Source: Qipengyuania sp. S6317L1 (lineage in GTDB: Bacteria > Pseudomonadota > Alphaproteobacteria > Sphingomonadales > Sphingomonadaceae). Taken from it: a stretch of DNA of 64,000 bases. The notes under the pieces are model-generated. The model saw only the letters and a program-made list of their open reading frames with translations, was not told the origin of the DNA and ran no database searches. Shown one piece after another: positions 27,901 to 38,622 of the stretch. The translations under genes and the position numbers were made by a program. How positions within the stretch are numbered: the stretch's first letter is position 1; each line of letters begins with the position of its first letter. The DNA lies in the NCBI RefSeq assembly GCF_023015615.1, contig NZ_JALKAJ010000002.1, forward strand, positions 820,501-884,500, read 5' to 3'.

Positions 27901-29295
27901 GTCGCCGTCAAAGTCAGCGTTAAACGCCGAACACACCAGCGGGTGAAGCTGGATCGCTTTACCTTCGATGAGGACGGGCTCGAACGCCTGGATGCCAAGA
28001 CGGTGAAGCGTTGGTGCACGGTTCAGGAGAACCGGGTGCTCACGGATCACTTCGTCGAGGATATCCCAGACTTCCTTGCGCTCTTTCTCGACCCACTTCT
28101 TGGCTTGCTTGAGGGTCATGGAGAGACCCTTGGCATCCAGACGTGCGTAGATGAACGGCTTGAACAGCTCGAGCGCCATCTTCTTTGGAAGACCGCACTG
28201 GTGAAGCTTGAGTTCAGGACCGGTCACGATGACCGAACGGCCTGAATAGTCGACGCGCTTACCAAGAAGGTTCTGACGGAAGCGACCTTGCTTACCTTTG
28301 AGCATGTCGGACAGCGACTTCAGCGGACGCTTGTTCGCACCGGTGATGACGCGGCCACGGCGGCCATTGTCGAACAGGGCATCGACGGCTTCCTGAAGCA
28401 TACGCTTCTCGTTGCGGACGATGATGTCTGGCGCACGAAGCTCGATCAGACGCTTCAGACGGTTGTTCCGGTTGATGACGCGGCGATAGAGATCGTTGAG
28501 ATCAGACGTCGCAAAACGACCACCATCCAGTGGCACGAGCGGGCGAAGCTCTGGCGGGATCACAGGGATCACTTCGAGGATCATCCACTCGGGGCGGTTG
28601 CCCGATTCAATGAAGCTCTCAACAACCTTGAGGCGCTTGATGATCTTCTTGGGCTTGAGCGTCGACTTGGTGGTCGCAAGCTCTTCGAGAAGGTCTTCGC
28701 GCTCCTGCTCGAGGTCGAGGTCCATAAGCATGACCTTGACCGCTTCTGCGCCGATATCGGCAGAGAAAGCGTCTTCGCCATATTCGTCTTGCGCTTCAAG
28801 CAACTCATCTTCGGTGAGCAGCTGGAATTTCTCAAGCGGGGTAAGGCCCGGCTCGATCACAACATAGCTCTCGAAGTAGAGGATGCGCTCAAGCTGCTTC
28901 AATTGAATGTCGAGCAGAAGGCCGATGCGCGATGGCAGCGATTTCAGATACCAGATGTGCGCAACAGGAGCAGCAAGCTCGATGTGCCCCATACGCTCAC
29001 GGCGCACTTTGGTGACGGTGACTTCAACGCCGCACTTCTCACAGACGACGCCTTTGTACTTCATGCGCTTGTACTTGCCGCAAAGGCATTCGTAGTCCTT
29101 TACCGGGCCAAAGATACGCGCACAGAACAGGCCGTCACGCTCTGGCTTGAACGTGCGGTAGTTGATCGTTTCCGGCTTCTTGATCTCGCCGAAAGACCAC
29201 GAACGGATGCGCTCTGGCGAGGCAATGCCGATCTGGATCTGGTCAAAGGTTTCCGGCTTCGCGAGCTGGTTGGTGAATTTTGTCAGTTCATTCAT
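24997..29295 (-). CDS. rpoC: DNA-directed RNA polymerase subunit beta'
   Basis: 1432 residues. [12 protein letters not shown] carries the three Asp residues that hold the catalytic magnesium. The N-terminal zinc-binding site is [36 protein letters not shown] lies in the trigger loop region. The tail is Ala/Glu-rich. It follows rpoB after 69 bases and has a good ribosome site (AAGGGA). A strong terminator follows. Confidence 0.98.
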   Translation of the reverse strand: MNELTKFTNQLAKPETFDQIQIGIASPERIRSWSFGEIKKPETINYRTFKPERDGLFCARIFGPVKDYECLCGKYKRMKYKGVVCEKCGVEVTVTKVRRERMGHIELAAPVAHIWYLKSLPSRIGLLLDIQLKQLERILYFESYVVIEPGLTPLEKFQLLTEDELLEAQDEYGEDAFSADIGAEAVKVMLMDLDLEQEREDLLEELATTKSTLKPKKIIKRLKVVESFIESGNRPEWMILEVIPVIPPELRPLVPLDGGRFATSDLNDLYRRVINRNNRLKRLIELRAPDIIVRNEKRMLQEAVDALFDNGRRGRVITGANKRPLKSLSDMLKGKQGRFRQNLLGKRVDYSGRSVIVTGPELKLHQCGLPKKMALELFKPFIYARLDAKGLSMTLKQAKKWVEKERKEVWDILDEVIREHPVLLNRAPTLHRLGIQAFEPVLIEGKAIQLHPLVCSAFNADFDGDQMAVHVPLSLEAQLEARVLMMSTNNILSPANGKPIIVPSQDMVLGIYYLSMERQEKTPEFRENEDGTKVEVLPRFADMAEVHQALETKAVTLHTKILARVPQADEDGKIVMKRFETTPGRMLIGECMPKNHKVPYDIVNRLLTKKDIGDVIDEVYRHTGQKDTVLFADAIMVLGFRHAFKAGISFGKDDMIIPDAKEGMVEETKSLVADYEQQYQDGLITQQEKYNKVIDAWSKCGDLVADAMMAEIKAQPIDEDGREKEINSIYMMSHSGARGSPAQMKQLAGMRGLMAKPSGEIIENPIISNFKEGLSVLEYFNSTHGARKGLADTALKTANSGYLTRRLVDVSQDCTIVEQDCKTSNAMEMRAIVQGGSVIASLGERILGRTVAEDITNAATGEVIVPAGTMVDEPMVKEIEAAEVQSARIRSPLLCESDQGVCGTCYGRDLARGTPVNIGEAVGVIAAQSIGEPGTQLTMRTFHIGGAAQLNETSHLEATSDGKVELRDMPTITDKKGRILSLARNGEIAVIDAEGREREMHKVPYGTVLHFEHGAKVKAGERLAEWDPFTLPIITEQSGVVKYQDLVEGTTLEEQTDDATGIAQRVVTENRATGRKKKEELRPRMILQGEGQSDDEADAQRYMLAPGTTLSVEDGQQVAAGDILARASRESAKTRDITGGLPRVAELFEARLPKDMSVIAKISGKIEFVREYKAKRKIAIVPEEGDPVEYLIPKTKVIDVQEGDFVKKGDTLISGAPNPHDILEVMGVEALSEYLVNEIQEVYRLQGVKINDKHIEVIVRQMLQKVEITNGGDTTLLPGEQVDLAEMLEVNAKLGKNKTPAEGVPILLGITKASLQTRSFISAASFQETTRVLTQASVEGKKDTLIGLKENVIVGRLIPAGTGAGMNRMRVTASSRDAALKAAWKKQQDKLAAAGAKEEEPAADPVSSEDAMKAAMGGGNAAPAAEADAGEE

Positions 29296-29364
29296 GACTG
29301 TGTTTCCCTTTTGGGATGAAAACTTGTTTGCGAAACGTGGGAGGGGCGCGAACGCCCGCTCCCG

Positions 29365-32300
29365 TTATTCCGCTGCAATCGCGCCGAAATCGTCGCCGTC
29401 CTCATCCTCGTCACCGAGCGATGTGAGTTCGACGTTCATGCCCAGCGAGCGCATTTCCTTGACGAGAACGTTGAAGCTCTCTGGAATACCTGCCTCGAAG
29501 GTGTCGTCGCCTTTGACGATGGCTTCGTAGACCTTGGTCCGACCCACAACATCATCCGATTTGACGGTGAGCATTTCCTGAAGCGTGTAGGCCGCGCCGT
29601 ATGCTTGCAGAGCCCAGACCTCCATCTCACCGAAGCGCTGACCACCAAACTGCGCTTTACCACCAAGCGGCTGCTGGGTGACGAGCGAGTATGGCCCGAT
29701 GGACCGTGCGTGGATCTTGTCGTCGACCAAGTGGTGCAGTTTGAGCATGTAGATAATGCCCACGGTCACCTTACGGTCGAACGCCTCGCCGGTGCGGCCA
29801 TCGTACAAGGTCGACTGGCCTGAGCTATCGACGCCCGCTTTGACCAGATAATCGGTCACGTCCGGTTCGCGCGCACCATCAAAGACCGGCGTACCCATCG
29901 GGACACCTGCCTTCAGATTGGTTGCAAGCTCAACGATGCTTGCAGTCGAGCGGCTTTCGAGGTCTTCGAAATACTGCTCGCCGTAAACGTCTTTCAAACG
30001 ATCAACGACAGCCTCTGGAGGCTTCACATCGGCATAGTCTTCGGCAGCGTTCGGATTGGCCGCTTTCCACTCTTCGAGCTTCTCGGCGATATCCATGCCA
30101 AGGCCGCGTGCTGCAAAACCAAGGTGCGTTTCAAAGATTTGCCCGACGTTCATACGCGAAGGCACACCCAGCGGGTTCAGCACGAGGTCAACCGGCGTAC
30201 CGTCTTCAAGGAACGGCATGTCTTCGGCAGGAAGGATGCGCGAAATCACACCCTTGTTACCGTGACGACCCGCCATCTTGTCGCCCGGTTGCAGCTTGCG
30301 CTTCACCGCGACGAAGACCTTGACCATCTTAAGAACGCCCGGTGCAAGCTCATCACCGCGCTCCAGCTTCTCTTTACGATCTTCGAACTTGTCGTCGATC
30401 ATCTTGGCCGCTTCGTCATATTGCGACTTGATCGCCTCGATCTGCGTTTGACGCGCATCGTCGGCAACCGCGAACTGGAACCATTCGTGGCGCTCAATAT
30501 CTTCAAGCACTTGCTCGGAGATATCGATGCCCTTCTTTACGCCTTTCGGGCCTGCTGCGACCACTTGGCCGATCAGCATGTCGCGAAGACGATTGTAGGT
30601 TGCACGATTGAGAATGGCACGTTCGTCCGCTGCGTCCTTGCGAAGACGTTCGATCTCTTCGTTCTGGATCGCACGGGTACGATCGTCGATTTCGATGCCG
30701 TGACGGTTGAATACACGAACCTCGACAACGGTCCCGGCCACACCCGGTGGCAGACGCAGCGAGGTATCACGAACATCGGAAGCCTTCTCACCAAAGATCG
30801 CGCGAAGGAGTTTTTCCTCCGGCGTCATCGGGCTTTCACCCTTTGGCGTGATCTTGCCAACGAGAATGTCACCAGGGTGCACTTCTGCGCCGATGTAGAC
30901 AATGCCTGCCTCATCGAGGTTACGCAGAGCTTCCTCACCGACGTTTGGAATGTCGCGGGTGATGTCTTCCGGGCCAAGCTTCGTGTCGCGGGCCATCACT
31001 TCGAACTCATCAATGTGGATCGAGGTGAAGACGTCGTCTTTCACGATACGCTCTGAAATGAGGATCGAGTCCTCATAGTTGTAGCCATTCCAGGGCATGA
31101 ACGCGACGAGGCTGTTCTTGCCCAGCGCCAACTCACCAAGATCGGTCGAAGGACCATCAGCGATGATATCGCCGGGCTCAATCGTCTCACCCACCTTCAC
31201 CAGCGGACGCTGGTTGATGCAAGTGTTCTGGTTCGAACGCTGGAACTTTTGCAGCGTGTAGATGTCGACGCCCGACTGGCCAGGTTCAACATCACCGATT
31301 GCGCGGATCACGATACGCGTTGCATCCACCTGGTCGACGATACCGCCGCGCTTGGCCGCAATCGCTGCGCCCGAATCGCGCGCCACGGTTTCTTCCATGC
31401 CGGTGCCGACCCAGGGGGCTTCCGCTTTTACAAGCGGCACAGCCTGACGTTGCATGTTCGAACCCATGAGTGCGCGGTTCGCGTCATCGTTCTCAAGGAA
31501 CGGGATGAGCGAGGCCGCAACCGACACAAGCTGCTTTGGCGAGACGTCCATCAGAGTAATCTGATCGTTTGGCGCCATCAGGTTGTCACCCGATTGACGT
31601 GCAGAGATCAGCTCTTCGACGAAAGTGCCGTCATCGTTGAGTTCGGCAGATGCCTGCGCAACGGTGTGCTTCTGCTCTTCCATCGCGGACAGATAGATCA
31701 CATCGCCGGACACCTTGTTGTCTTTGACCTGACGGTAAGGCGTTTCGATGAAGCCGTATTTGTTGACCCGGCTGAACGATGCCAGCGAGTTGATCAGACC
31801 AATGTTCGGGCCTTCCGGCGTTTCAATCGGACAGATACGACCATAGTGGGTCGGGTGAACGTCGCGGACTTCAAAGCCAGCGCGCTCACGCGTCAAGCCG
31901 CCCGGGCCAAGCGCCGAAACACGGCGTTTGTGGGTGACTTCGGACAGCGGGTTGGTTTGGTCCATGAACTGCGAAAGTTGCGATGAACCAAAGAACTCAC
32001 GCACAGCCGCCACAGCGGGCTTAGCGTTGATAAGGTCGTTCGGCATCACAGTCGATACATCGACCGATGACATACGCTCCTTAACAGCGCGCTCCATGCG
32101 GAGGAGGCCGACGCGGTACTGGTTCTCGAGAAGCTCACCAACCGAACGAACACGGCGGTTGCCAAGGTTATCGATGTCGTCGACTTCGCCCTTGCCGTCT
32201 TTCAGATCGACAAGTTCCTTGACCACGGCAAGGATGTCTTCCTTGCGCAGCGTCGTCACGGTGTCCTCGGCATCAAGGTCGAGACGCATGTTCAGCTTCA

Positions 32301-33555
32301 CACGGCCAACTGCGGAGAGGTCATAACGCTCACCATCGAAGAACAGGCCTTCGAACAGAGCTTCTGCGGTTTCCTTGGTGGGCGGCTCGCCCGGACGCAT
32401 GACCTTGTAGATCGCCTCGAGACCCTCATCACGGTTCTCGGCCTTGTCGACCTTCAGCGTATTGCGGATCCAGGGACCGGTGTTGATCTCATCAATGTCG
32501 AGAAGCTCGATCGCGTCGAAGCCTGCTTCATCGAGCGCCTCGACGTGTTCAAGCGTCACTTCGTCACCAGCTTCGATATAGATCGAGCCGGTCTGCTCAT
32601 TGATCATGTCGTAAGCGGCATAGCGGCCAACGACTTCCTCGGTCGGAAGAAGCAGCGTTTCAAGACCATCCTTGGCCGCCTTGTTGGCAGCGCGCGGAGA
32701 AATCTTCTGGTTCGCAGGGAAAATCTCTTCACCGGTCTTCGCGTCCACCAGCGGGAAAGCAGGCTTTGAACCGCGCCAGTTTTCGGCGATGAATGGAATG
32801 GTCCAGCCGTCCTTCGCGCGTTCCCATTTCATCATGTCGTAGAAATGGTGAAGGATGCCTTCGCTATCGAGGCCAAGTGCATAAAGCAGCGCAGTCACCG
32901 GAAGCTTGCGCTTACGGTCGATACGCACGTTGACGATATCCTTGGCGTCAAACTCAAAGTCGAGCCATGAGCCGCGATAAGGAATGACGCGCGCTGCAAA
33001 CAGGAGCTTGCCAGACGAGTGCGTCTTGCCGCGGTCGTGGTCGAAGAGGACGCCCGGCGAACGGTGCATTTGCGAAACGATCACACGCTCGGTGCCGTTC
33101 ACGATAAAGGTGCCGTTCTCGGTCATGAGCGGCATGTCGCCCATGTAAACGTCCTGCTCTTTGATATCGAGAACCGAACGGGTTTCGGTTTCCTGATCGA
33201 CTTCGAAAACGATCAGGCGAAGCGTTACCTTCATGGGAGCGGCATAAGTGATCCCGCGCTGACGGCACTCGGTGGTGTCGTATTTCGGCTCTTCGAGTTC
33301 GTAGTGAACAAAGTCGAGCTCTGCGGTGCCCGCGAAGTCGCGAATCGGGAAGACGCTGCGCAGGGTCTTTTCAAGGCCCGAAACGTACCCCGTATCTTTG
33401 TCCGAGCGCAGGAAGAATTCATAGCTCTCCCGCTGCACTTCGATCAGGTTGGGCATGTCGACGACTTCGTGGATGTCGCCAAAAATCTTACGGATGCGCC
33501 GCTTTGCGGTACCCTTTGCCTCGCGGCTGCGGGTTGCTTTCGCTTTGGTTGCCAT
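29365..33555 (-). CDS. rpoB: DNA-directed RNA polymerase subunit beta
   Basis: 1396 residues. The rifampicin region reads [20 protein letters not shown] followed by RRVSALG, with the usual Asp, His and Ser residues, so no resistance substitution is seen there. [11 protein letters not shown] and [19 protein letters not shown] are further invariant blocks. Unusually, the ribosomal stalk genes rplJ and rplL are not upstream on the same strand but 2.6 kb away on the opposite strand, so rpoBC has its own promoter. Confidence 0.98.
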   Translation of the reverse strand: MATKAKATRSREAKGTAKRRIRKIFGDIHEVVDMPNLIEVQRESYEFFLRSDKDTGYVSGLEKTLRSVFPIRDFAGTAELDFVHYELEEPKYDTTECRQRGITYAAPMKVTLRLIVFEVDQETETRSVLDIKEQDVYMGDMPLMTENGTFIVNGTERVIVSQMHRSPGVLFDHDRGKTHSSGKLLFAARVIPYRGSWLDFEFDAKDIVNVRIDRKRKLPVTALLYALGLDSEGILHHFYDMMKWERAKDGWTIPFIAENWRGSKPAFPLVDAKTGEEIFPANQKISPRAANKAAKDGLETLLLPTEEVVGRYAAYDMINEQTGSIYIEAGDEVTLEHVEALDEAGFDAIELLDIDEINTGPWIRNTLKVDKAENRDEGLEAIYKVMRPGEPPTKETAEALFEGLFFDGERYDLSAVGRVKLNMRLDLDAEDTVTTLRKEDILAVVKELVDLKDGKGEVDDIDNLGNRRVRSVGELLENQYRVGLLRMERAVKERMSSVDVSTVMPNDLINAKPAVAAVREFFGSSQLSQFMDQTNPLSEVTHKRRVSALGPGGLTRERAGFEVRDVHPTHYGRICPIETPEGPNIGLINSLASFSRVNKYGFIETPYRQVKDNKVSGDVIYLSAMEEQKHTVAQASAELNDDGTFVEELISARQSGDNLMAPNDQITLMDVSPKQLVSVAASLIPFLENDDANRALMGSNMQRQAVPLVKAEAPWVGTGMEETVARDSGAAIAAKRGGIVDQVDATRIVIRAIGDVEPGQSGVDIYTLQKFQRSNQNTCINQRPLVKVGETIEPGDIIADGPSTDLGELALGKNSLVAFMPWNGYNYEDSILISERIVKDDVFTSIHIDEFEVMARDTKLGPEDITRDIPNVGEEALRNLDEAGIVYIGAEVHPGDILVGKITPKGESPMTPEEKLLRAIFGEKASDVRDTSLRLPPGVAGTVVEVRVFNRHGIEIDDRTRAIQNEEIERLRKDAADERAILNRATYNRLRDMLIGQVVAAGPKGVKKGIDISEQVLEDIERHEWFQFAVADDARQTQIEAIKSQYDEAAKMIDDKFEDRKEKLERGDELAPGVLKMVKVFVAVKRKLQPGDKMAGRHGNKGVISRILPAEDMPFLEDGTPVDLVLNPLGVPSRMNVGQIFETHLGFAARGLGMDIAEKLEEWKAANPNAAEDYADVKPPEAVVDRLKDVYGEQYFEDLESRSTASIVELATNLKAGVPMGTPVFDGAREPDVTDYLVKAGVDSSGQSTLYDGRTGEAFDRKVTVGIIYMLKLHHLVDDKIHARSIGPYSLVTQQPLGGKAQFGGQRFGEMEVWALQAYGAAYTLQEMLTVKSDDVVGRTKVYEAIVKGDDTFEAGIPESFNVLVKEMRSLGMNVELTSLGDEDEDGDDFGAIAAE

Positions 33556-33885
33556 GGAGGAGATTTGCCTCTTTCTGCATTGTTTTCGAAGGGAATCTTC
33601 CGAAAACGAAATTGGTTTCAGTCATCACGCGAGACTGGGCCATATCCGAGACGCAAATAAGCCGCACTCCAACGTCGGCCCCGTGCGGGTCCAAAATGGA
33701 TGCAGCTAACAAACTCGCGAATATGGCAAAGCACCGCTTCTATTCTTGGTCCCATCCGTCGCGCATGAACGAGACCGGCTCGAAGTCGGTGTGTGACAGG
33801 CTATTTAAGGGCACTTTTGGATTTGTAAAGGGGGCTGACCTCGCGCCAACCAAGGCCGCGCCCCCCGGCCACATCATCGACAAAC
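33556..33885. other. Non-coding region upstream of rpoB
   Basis: 330 bases between rpoB and the oxidoreductase gene. A hairpin with TTTTCG/CGAAAA arms lies at 33583-33606, in the rpoB leader about 30-50 bases before the start codon. No convincing -35/-10 pair, ORF or tRNA was seen. It must hold the rpoBC promoter because the upstream gene is separated and rplJL points away. Confidence 0.4.
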
Positions 33886-34878
33886 TTAAATGTCGATCAC
33901 AACTTTGCCCGTAGCACGGCCATCGCTAAGTTTTGCGTAAGCTTGCGCCACAGTTTCGAGAGAGAATCTCTCGTCATCGACAAGCGGCTTTACACCCCCT
34001 GCATCGATGACCCCGGCAAGTTCTGCGAGCAACCTGCCATGAACTTCCCGGCCCAGATCATGCAGCATTGGGATGAGCATAAAGACCACGTGCAATGAGA
34101 GGCCCTTGAAGTGAGCAGCAGAAAGATCAAGCTCAAGCCTTGAGATGGTCGTTGCAAGGTTCGCGTTGAGCGCCGCTGCTTCAAATGAGGCGAGCAGATT
34201 TTCGCCGCCTACAGAATCAAACACAGCATCAAAGCCAGCGCCGTCTGTGTGTTCAGCCACATAATCGTCGACCGATTGGTTGCGGTAATTGATCGCAGTG
34301 GCGCCATAGCCAGAGACGATCGCAGCATCATCGGGGTTCGACACAGTTGCGTAAACCTGAGCGCCCAGGTGCTTTGCCCATTGGACCGCGACATGGCCGA
34401 CCCCGCCGGCACCGCCTTGGACAAGGACCTTTTGCCCAGCGCCAATCTGGGCGCGCTGCAACCCTTCGAGCGCGGTGATCGCGACGAGGGGAAGCGCCGC
34501 TGCCTCTCGCATAGAGAGCCGCTTTGGTTTGTGAGCAAGCAACTTTGCGTCTGCTGCCATATACTGCGCCAAGGCTCCCTGAAGGTCCGCAAGCCCTCCT
34601 GCGCAGCCATAAACCTCATCACCGGGGGCAAAGCCGGTGACGCCCTCACCCACCTCTTCAACCCTTCCCGCAAGATCCATTCCCAGGATTGCGGGCGCTT
34701 GCGGTGACAAGGGTAATTGTTCCGGCCCCATTGACCGGATCATCGTGTCGACGGTGTTGACACTGGTTGCAGCGACATGAACGAGCACTTGGCCCGGCCC
34801 CGCTATCGGCTTCTCGACATCTTTGACTTCAAACGGCGCATTTTCGCCATAGCTATTGATAACCGCTGCTTTCATCAT
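33886..34878 (-). CDS. Zinc-type/quinone oxidoreductase (MDR superfamily)
   Basis: 330 residues of the medium-chain dehydrogenase/reductase type. VLVQGGAGGVGHVAVQWAKHLG is the NADPH-binding region of quinone oxidoreductases, and PAILGMDLAGRVEEVGEGV with FAPGDEVYG forms the GroES-like N-terminal domain. The structural and catalytic zinc cysteines of alcohol dehydrogenases are absent, so a zinc-independent quinone or enone reductase fits best. GAGGATTTC precedes two adjacent ATGs (34878, 34875). It is divergent from an HxlR regulator, a common arrangement for electrophile-responsive control. Confidence 0.88.
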   Translation of the reverse strand: MMKAAVINSYGENAPFEVKDVEKPIAGPGQVLVHVAATSVNTVDTMIRSMGPEQLPLSPQAPAILGMDLAGRVEEVGEGVTGFAPGDEVYGCAGGLADLQGALAQYMAADAKLLAHKPKRLSMREAAALPLVAITALEGLQRAQIGAGQKVLVQGGAGGVGHVAVQWAKHLGAQVYATVSNPDDAAIVSGYGATAINYRNQSVDDYVAEHTDGAGFDAVFDSVGGENLLASFEAAALNANLATTISRLELDLSAAHFKGLSLHVVFMLIPMLHDLGREVHGRLLAELAGVIDAGGVKPLVDDERFSLETVAQAYAKLSDGRATGKVVIDI

Positions 34879-35001
34879 GAAATCCTCTTGCTCTCGGGTG
34901 CGAAACGACCGCTAATCCGGGTCGATCCCCTGTGATTGACGGCAAGATAGCTTGCGATTACCTTGCGGCAAGTACGCACTATTTTTGCATATAGGCACCA
35001 A

Positions 35002-35355
35002 ATGGATACTGCACCGAATGTTGAAACGCGCTTCGAGCGCTATGACTGCAGCCAAGGTTGCCCGGTAGAAGCATGCCTTGAACAGATTTCGGGCAAGTGG
35101 AAGGGGCTCATCGTCTATCATCTCATTGACGAGACGCTGCGATTTAACGAGCTTGCAAGGAATATTGGCGGGATCACTCAGCGCAGTCTGACCAAACAAT
35201 TGCGCGAGTTGGAAGCCGACGGGATCGTGAACCGCAAGGTCTATCCTGTTGTGCCGCCCAAGGTCGAATACAGCCTGACCGCAAAAGGCGAAGCGCTCCG
35301 GCCTGTGATCATGGCGCTGGGAGACTGGGGCTCGATCTATCCGCGCAAAGGGTAA
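35002..35355 (+). CDS. HxlR-family transcriptional regulator
   Basis: 117 residues. The winged-helix core CPVEACLEQISGKWKGLIVYHL and RFNELARNIGGITQRSLTKQL followed by LTAKGEAL and VIMALGDWG is diagnostic of HxlR. Cys residues before the helix (SQGCPVEACL) may sense electrophiles or oxidants, as in YodB/HypR-type members. The ATG at 35002 is chosen because the conserved region begins about 20 residues later; the ribosome site is weak. A short palindrome, CTTGC-G-GCAAG, lies in the divergent gap upstream. Confidence 0.88.
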   Translation: MDTAPNVETRFERYDCSQGCPVEACLEQISGKWKGLIVYHLIDETLRFNELARNIGGITQRSLTKQLRELEADGIVNRKVYPVVPPKVEYSLTAKGEALRPVIMALGDWGSIYPRKG

Positions 35356-35552
35356 ACGAGCGCGTCTGACCCCACGCCTTTGATTTTCGCGGTCCGGCGG
35401 TGTCCTCGCATATTGCAAGGCGGCCTTTCAGATTCCCGGCGGCCTGCTTCGATCAAGGCGCGTTCTGATCGAAAACTTGAACCATAAAGACGAAGGTTGA
35501 CTGATCGCTCTCGCCATTTCATCACATGCGCCTCAAAATGAGGGACAAACTT

Positions 35553-35837
35553 ATGAAGAAATTTGCATTCGCGATGGTCGCACCGTCACTTCTCCTTGCT
35601 GCCTGCGACGGGCCTGCTGAAGAAATGGGCGAAGAGGTCGATGATGTAACCGAAGCGCAAGCTGAAGTGATCGACGAAGAAGCCGAGCTCACCGAAGCTC
35701 AGGCTGATCTTGCCGAAGAGGCCGCAGATGTAGCCGAAGAGCAAGGCGACGAAGCGGGCGCAGCTGGCATGCAAGCCAAAGCAGAAGAGCTCGAAGCACA
35801 AGCCGAAGCGATGGAAGACAAAGCCGACGGCATGTAA
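35553..35837 (+). CDS. Small acidic helical lipoprotein
   Basis: 94 residues. Signal peptide with lipobox LAAC. The mature part is almost entirely Ala, Glu and Asp with a repeating pattern such as EAELTEAQADLAEEAADVAE, so it is one long acidic helix or coiled coil. AGGGA stands before the ATG at 35553; the upstream in-frame ATGs lack this. No domain is recognised. A strong terminator follows at 35871. A second protein of the same style is encoded at 51908-52195. Confidence 0.7.
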   Translation: MKKFAFAMVAPSLLLAACDGPAEEMGEEVDDVTEAQAEVIDEEAELTEAQADLAEEAADVAEEQGDEAGAAGMQAKAEELEAQAEAMEDKADGM

Positions 35838-35870
35838 TCATAAGAGTTGACTCAAACGTCAAATCGCCTA

Positions 35871-35900
35871 AAGGCCCGTCACTGATCGGCGGGCCTTTTT
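35871..35900 (+). terminator. Rho-independent terminator after the small lipoprotein
   Basis: AAGGCCCG pairs with CGGGCCTT across an 11-base loop and is followed by a T run. It separates the lipoprotein gene from the rplJL leader. Confidence 0.85.
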
Positions 35901-35969
35901 GGTTTTGCCGCTCATCCGTCCGAGACAGTTGGTGAGAGGAATTTGCCTCTCTTAATTTCCAGCCTAGAC

Positions 35970-36030
35970 GGGGAAAAGAGTTTACGCGGGCATCGACCCG
36001 CTTGCGAGCTTGGCTCGCCCCTCCTTCCCC
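35970..36030 (+). promoter_or_regulatory. Structured leader of rplJL (candidate L10 leader)
   Basis: A closing helix GGGGAA (35970-35975) with TTCCCC (36025-36030) encloses two hairpins: GCGGG/CCCGC at 35986-36001 and GCGAGC/GCTCGC with a three-base loop at 36004-36018. This three-helix layout about 100 bases before rplJ fits a ribosomal-protein autoregulatory leader, where the L10-L7/L12 complex binds its own mRNA. The pairing is read from the sequence; the function is inferred. Confidence 0.5.
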
Positions 36031-36128
36031 ATTGATGGACTTTAGCTCGTGTCGATGAACGGCATGAGTTGATTTGAGCCGGTCGCGCGGGCCTTAAACC
36101 CACGTGGCCATAGTGAAGGAGCAAATGC

Positions 36129-36644
36129 ATGGATCGTTCGCAAAAAGCCGATGCGGTCGCTGAGCTGACGCAAGTCTTCAACGAAGTTGGCGTGGTGGTT
36201 GTCACCCGCAACCTCGGCCTGACGGTGGATCAATCCACCGATCTGCGCGGGAAGATGCGTGAAGTTGGTGCGACTTATAAGGTTGCGAAGAACCGTCTTG
36301 CAAAGCTCGCCCTGAAAGACACCGATTACACGGGCCTTGAGGAATTCCTCTCCGGTCCAACGGCGCTCGCATGGTCAGAAGACCCTGTGGCCGCTGCCAA
36401 GGCTGCGGTCGACTTTGCCAAGTCGAACGACAAGCTGGAAATCGTCGGTGGCTCGATGGGCAGTCAGGTGCTCGACGAAGCCGGGATCAAGGCACTTGCC
36501 TCGATGCCAAGCCTCGACGAGCTTCGTGGCACGATTGTTGGTCTGGTCAATGCGCCTGCGACGAAGATCGCTCAGGTTGCAACCGCCCCTGCCAACAAGC
36601 TGGCCCGTGTCTTTGGCGCATACGCCGCCTCAGAAGCCGCTTAA
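36129..36644 (+). CDS. rplJ: 50S ribosomal protein L10
   Basis: 171 residues. L10 anchors the L7/L12 dimers to the ribosome stalk. The N-terminal RSQKADAVAELTQVFNEVGV and the KVAKNRLAKLAL region are typical, and the C-terminal helix (PATKIAQVATAPANKLARVF) binds L7/L12. AAGGAG lies eight bases before the ATG. It heads an rplJ-rplL operon, preceded by a structured leader. Confidence 0.97.
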   Translation: MDRSQKADAVAELTQVFNEVGVVVVTRNLGLTVDQSTDLRGKMREVGATYKVAKNRLAKLALKDTDYTGLEEFLSGPTALAWSEDPVAAAKAAVDFAKSNDKLEIVGGSMGSQVLDEAGIKALASMPSLDELRGTIVGLVNAPATKIAQVATAPANKLARVFGAYAASEAA

Positions 36645-36713
36645 GACGTCTCTCGCGAATACGAAACATCATTGGGACGCAATCAAGTCCCGAACTTTAT
36701 TGGAGTTAACATC

Positions 36714-37088
36714 ATGGCTGATATCGCCAAGCTTGTTGAAGAACTTTCGAAGCTGACCGTCCTTGAGGCAGCTGAACTTGCCAAAGCACTCGAAGAAGAG
36801 TGGGGCGTTTCTGCAGCTGCTGCTGTTGCTGTTGCTGGCCCTGCTGCTGGCGGCGACGCACCTGCTGCTGAAGAAAAAGACGAATTCGACGTCATCCTCA
36901 CCGGCGACGGTGGCAAGAAGATCCAGGTCATCAAAGAAGTCCGCGCCATCACTGGTCTGGGCCTCACCGAAGCCAAAGGTCTCGTCGAAGGCGCACCGAA
37001 GCCTCTCAAAGAGGGCGTCAACAAGGCAGAAGCCGAAGAAATCAAAGGCAAGATCGAAGCAGCTGGCGGCACCGTCGAGCTCAAGTAA
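36714..37088 (+). CDS. rplL: 50S ribosomal protein L7/L12
   Basis: 124 residues. The N-terminal dimerisation region ([20 protein letters not shown]) is joined by an Ala/Gly hinge ([20 protein letters not shown]) to the factor-binding domain, with [20 protein letters not shown]. The frame is open from 36672, but the ATG at 36714 follows a GGAG site and gives the standard start. It is followed by a terminator, so rpoBC is not part of this transcript. Confidence 0.97.
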   Translation: MADIAKLVEELSKLTVLEAAELAKALEEEWGVSAAAAVAVAGPAAGGDAPAAEEKDEFDVILTGDGGKKIQVIKEVRAITGLGLTEAKGLVEGAPKPLKEGVNKAEAEEIKGKIEAAGGTVELK

Positions 37089-37134
37089 GCCTTGCGCAAA
37101 GTTTTGTGAGTGTCTTGAAGCGCTCGCAATCAGG

Positions 37135-37166
37135 GGGCGGTGTCAGCAATGGCGCCGCCCTTTTTG
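37135..37166 (+). terminator. Rho-independent terminator of rplJL
   Basis: GGGCGG pairs with CCGCCC over a 14-base loop, followed by TTTTTGTTTT. It lies 46 bases after the rplL stop and just before the convergent serpin stop. Confidence 0.8.
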
Positions 37167-37173
37167 TTTTGGC

Positions 37174-38535
37174 CTAAAGCTTTGGAGGACAGGGCGGAGC
37201 GACACCCTCTGGCGACCCCAAGGACGGTTGCGGCCCCTCACCTTCCTCCTGCCGCGGGTCCATCATGCGTCCCATGAACAGTATTGCGCCGGTGCGATTA
37301 TCGCGCAGCAGAAACATGAACGGGTGATCGGCTCGAAACTCAAACGGTGGCGGCGGTGGAGGGCCTATCCTTCCTGATGAGATGACAACCGCGCCAATCA
37401 CGGCCGCCGTCGCCGCAGCCGCTTCCGAACCCTTCTCATCCACGTCGATATTGGCCTGATGGATGATATTGGTGATCTTGACCCCGCACCAGTCGGGCAG
37501 CTGCGCTTGCGGGAATGTCGCCAGACGGTTGAAATTGGCGTTCTTCGAAAACGCCAGCGGCGCGCCCATGCCCTCAACCACCGATTTCAGATCCGCGTTC
37601 CAGTCCATGCTCATTTTGGGCAAGGTCAGGACCGTATTGAATGGCTCCGCTTCATCCAGCGCTTCGAGCCAGCGCTCCAGCCGTGATGCGCTGAGCCTGC
37701 TCTCAAGCCTAGCCAGCCCGTCGGGCTTATCAGGAAGGATCGCGACCATGCTCACTTCGCCGCCCTTGTAAGGCAGCTCCACAAGTTTGACCGAACCGCG
37801 CTTGATCCCGCGAAGATCTTCGAAGGCATTCATCAAATCGGTCGTGATCTCGGTTCCATCAGCAAGGAAAAACGGTTCTTCTTGGGTGTCACCGGCCGGA
37901 AACGGATAAAGCCAATCCGCCTTCCAGTAGATCGCGTTCACAAGCACCGACGCGGTGAGGGTATCTAGGACATTTTCAGGTATCAGCTCTTCGATGCGGT
38001 CATTCGTCTGACCTGCAACCCAGCTGTTGATCTCCTGCCGCGCGCCTTCGGGATCGTTACCAAAGTCCGCGCTGTTGAATGCGCCCGATGCCTCGCGCGC
38101 CAGATCGGCTCTGAACCCCGGCACCAGGGTAAAGTCATCGCGCACCCAGAAGGCATTCGCACTGCGAAGTTCGCGCCCCTCTCCCGATATCTGCATCGTG
38201 CGGTCAAGAGCGCCGGCCCCTTTAAGATAAGCTTCCGGACCGCCTGGAAAATGCATGACTTGGCGGAGCTGCTCTGCAGTTTGTCCGTCAGTGCCGCGAT
38301 AGGCGTAGCCCATGGCGAGCGAGATGCTGGCAGGCGAGAAGAAGAGGTTTTCACCCGGCTTTGCGACCTCGCGATAAAGGTCGAGCGCAAAGGCGTTGGA
38401 GCCCCGCGCGACCTGTTCGATGCTCACTTGGCTGTCGCTCTGGAGAGAATTGACACCTTCAGGCGAGGCGCAACCGGCAAGCACGAATGCGCCAAGCAAT
38501 AGCCCCGTCACTGCCCGCTTGTTCCGCCCTCGCAT
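37174..38535 (-). CDS. Serpin-family lipoprotein (serine protease inhibitor)
   Basis: 453 residues. Lipobox LAGC gives Cys22 as the lipid anchor. The serpin fold is clear from NLFFSPASISLAMGYAYRG, ASVLVNAIYWKADW, VELPYKGGEVSMVAILP and the C-terminal FRADHPFMFLLRD. The hinge of the reactive loop, EKGSEAAAAT (367-376), matches inhibitory serpins. The loop then runs AAVIGAVVISSGRI and a run of six prolines, so the scissile bond is not obvious; counting 17 residues from the hinge points to Val383-Val384. A 30-residue Pro/Gly tail with a Cys follows the fold. GGGGA before the ATG at 38535 favours it over 38550. Confidence 0.9.
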   Translation of the reverse strand: MRGRNKRAVTGLLLGAFVLAGCASPEGVNSLQSDSQVSIEQVARGSNAFALDLYREVAKPGENLFFSPASISLAMGYAYRGTDGQTAEQLRQVMHFPGGPEAYLKGAGALDRTMQISGEGRELRSANAFWVRDDFTLVPGFRADLAREASGAFNSADFGNDPEGARQEINSWVAGQTNDRIEELIPENVLDTLTASVLVNAIYWKADWLYPFPAGDTQEEPFFLADGTEITTDLMNAFEDLRGIKRGSVKLVELPYKGGEVSMVAILPDKPDGLARLESRLSASRLERWLEALDEAEPFNTVLTLPKMSMDWNADLKSVVEGMGAPLAFSKNANFNRLATFPQAQLPDWCGVKITNIIHQANIDVDEKGSEAAAATAAVIGAVVISSGRIGPPPPPPFEFRADHPFMFLLRDNRTGAILFMGRMMDPRQEEGEGPQPSLGSPEGVAPPCPPKL

Positions 38536-38622
38536 ACCTTCCCCTCTCATTTGTGCCTTGTGACTTTATCATTCAAAACAAGGCGATGAGAGAAAGCATA
38601 GGCTTTCAAAAACAACGGGAGA

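Noticed and set aside
29365..33555. Rifampicin-resistance changes in rpoB
   Set aside because: The rifampicin cluster has the usual sensitive residues.
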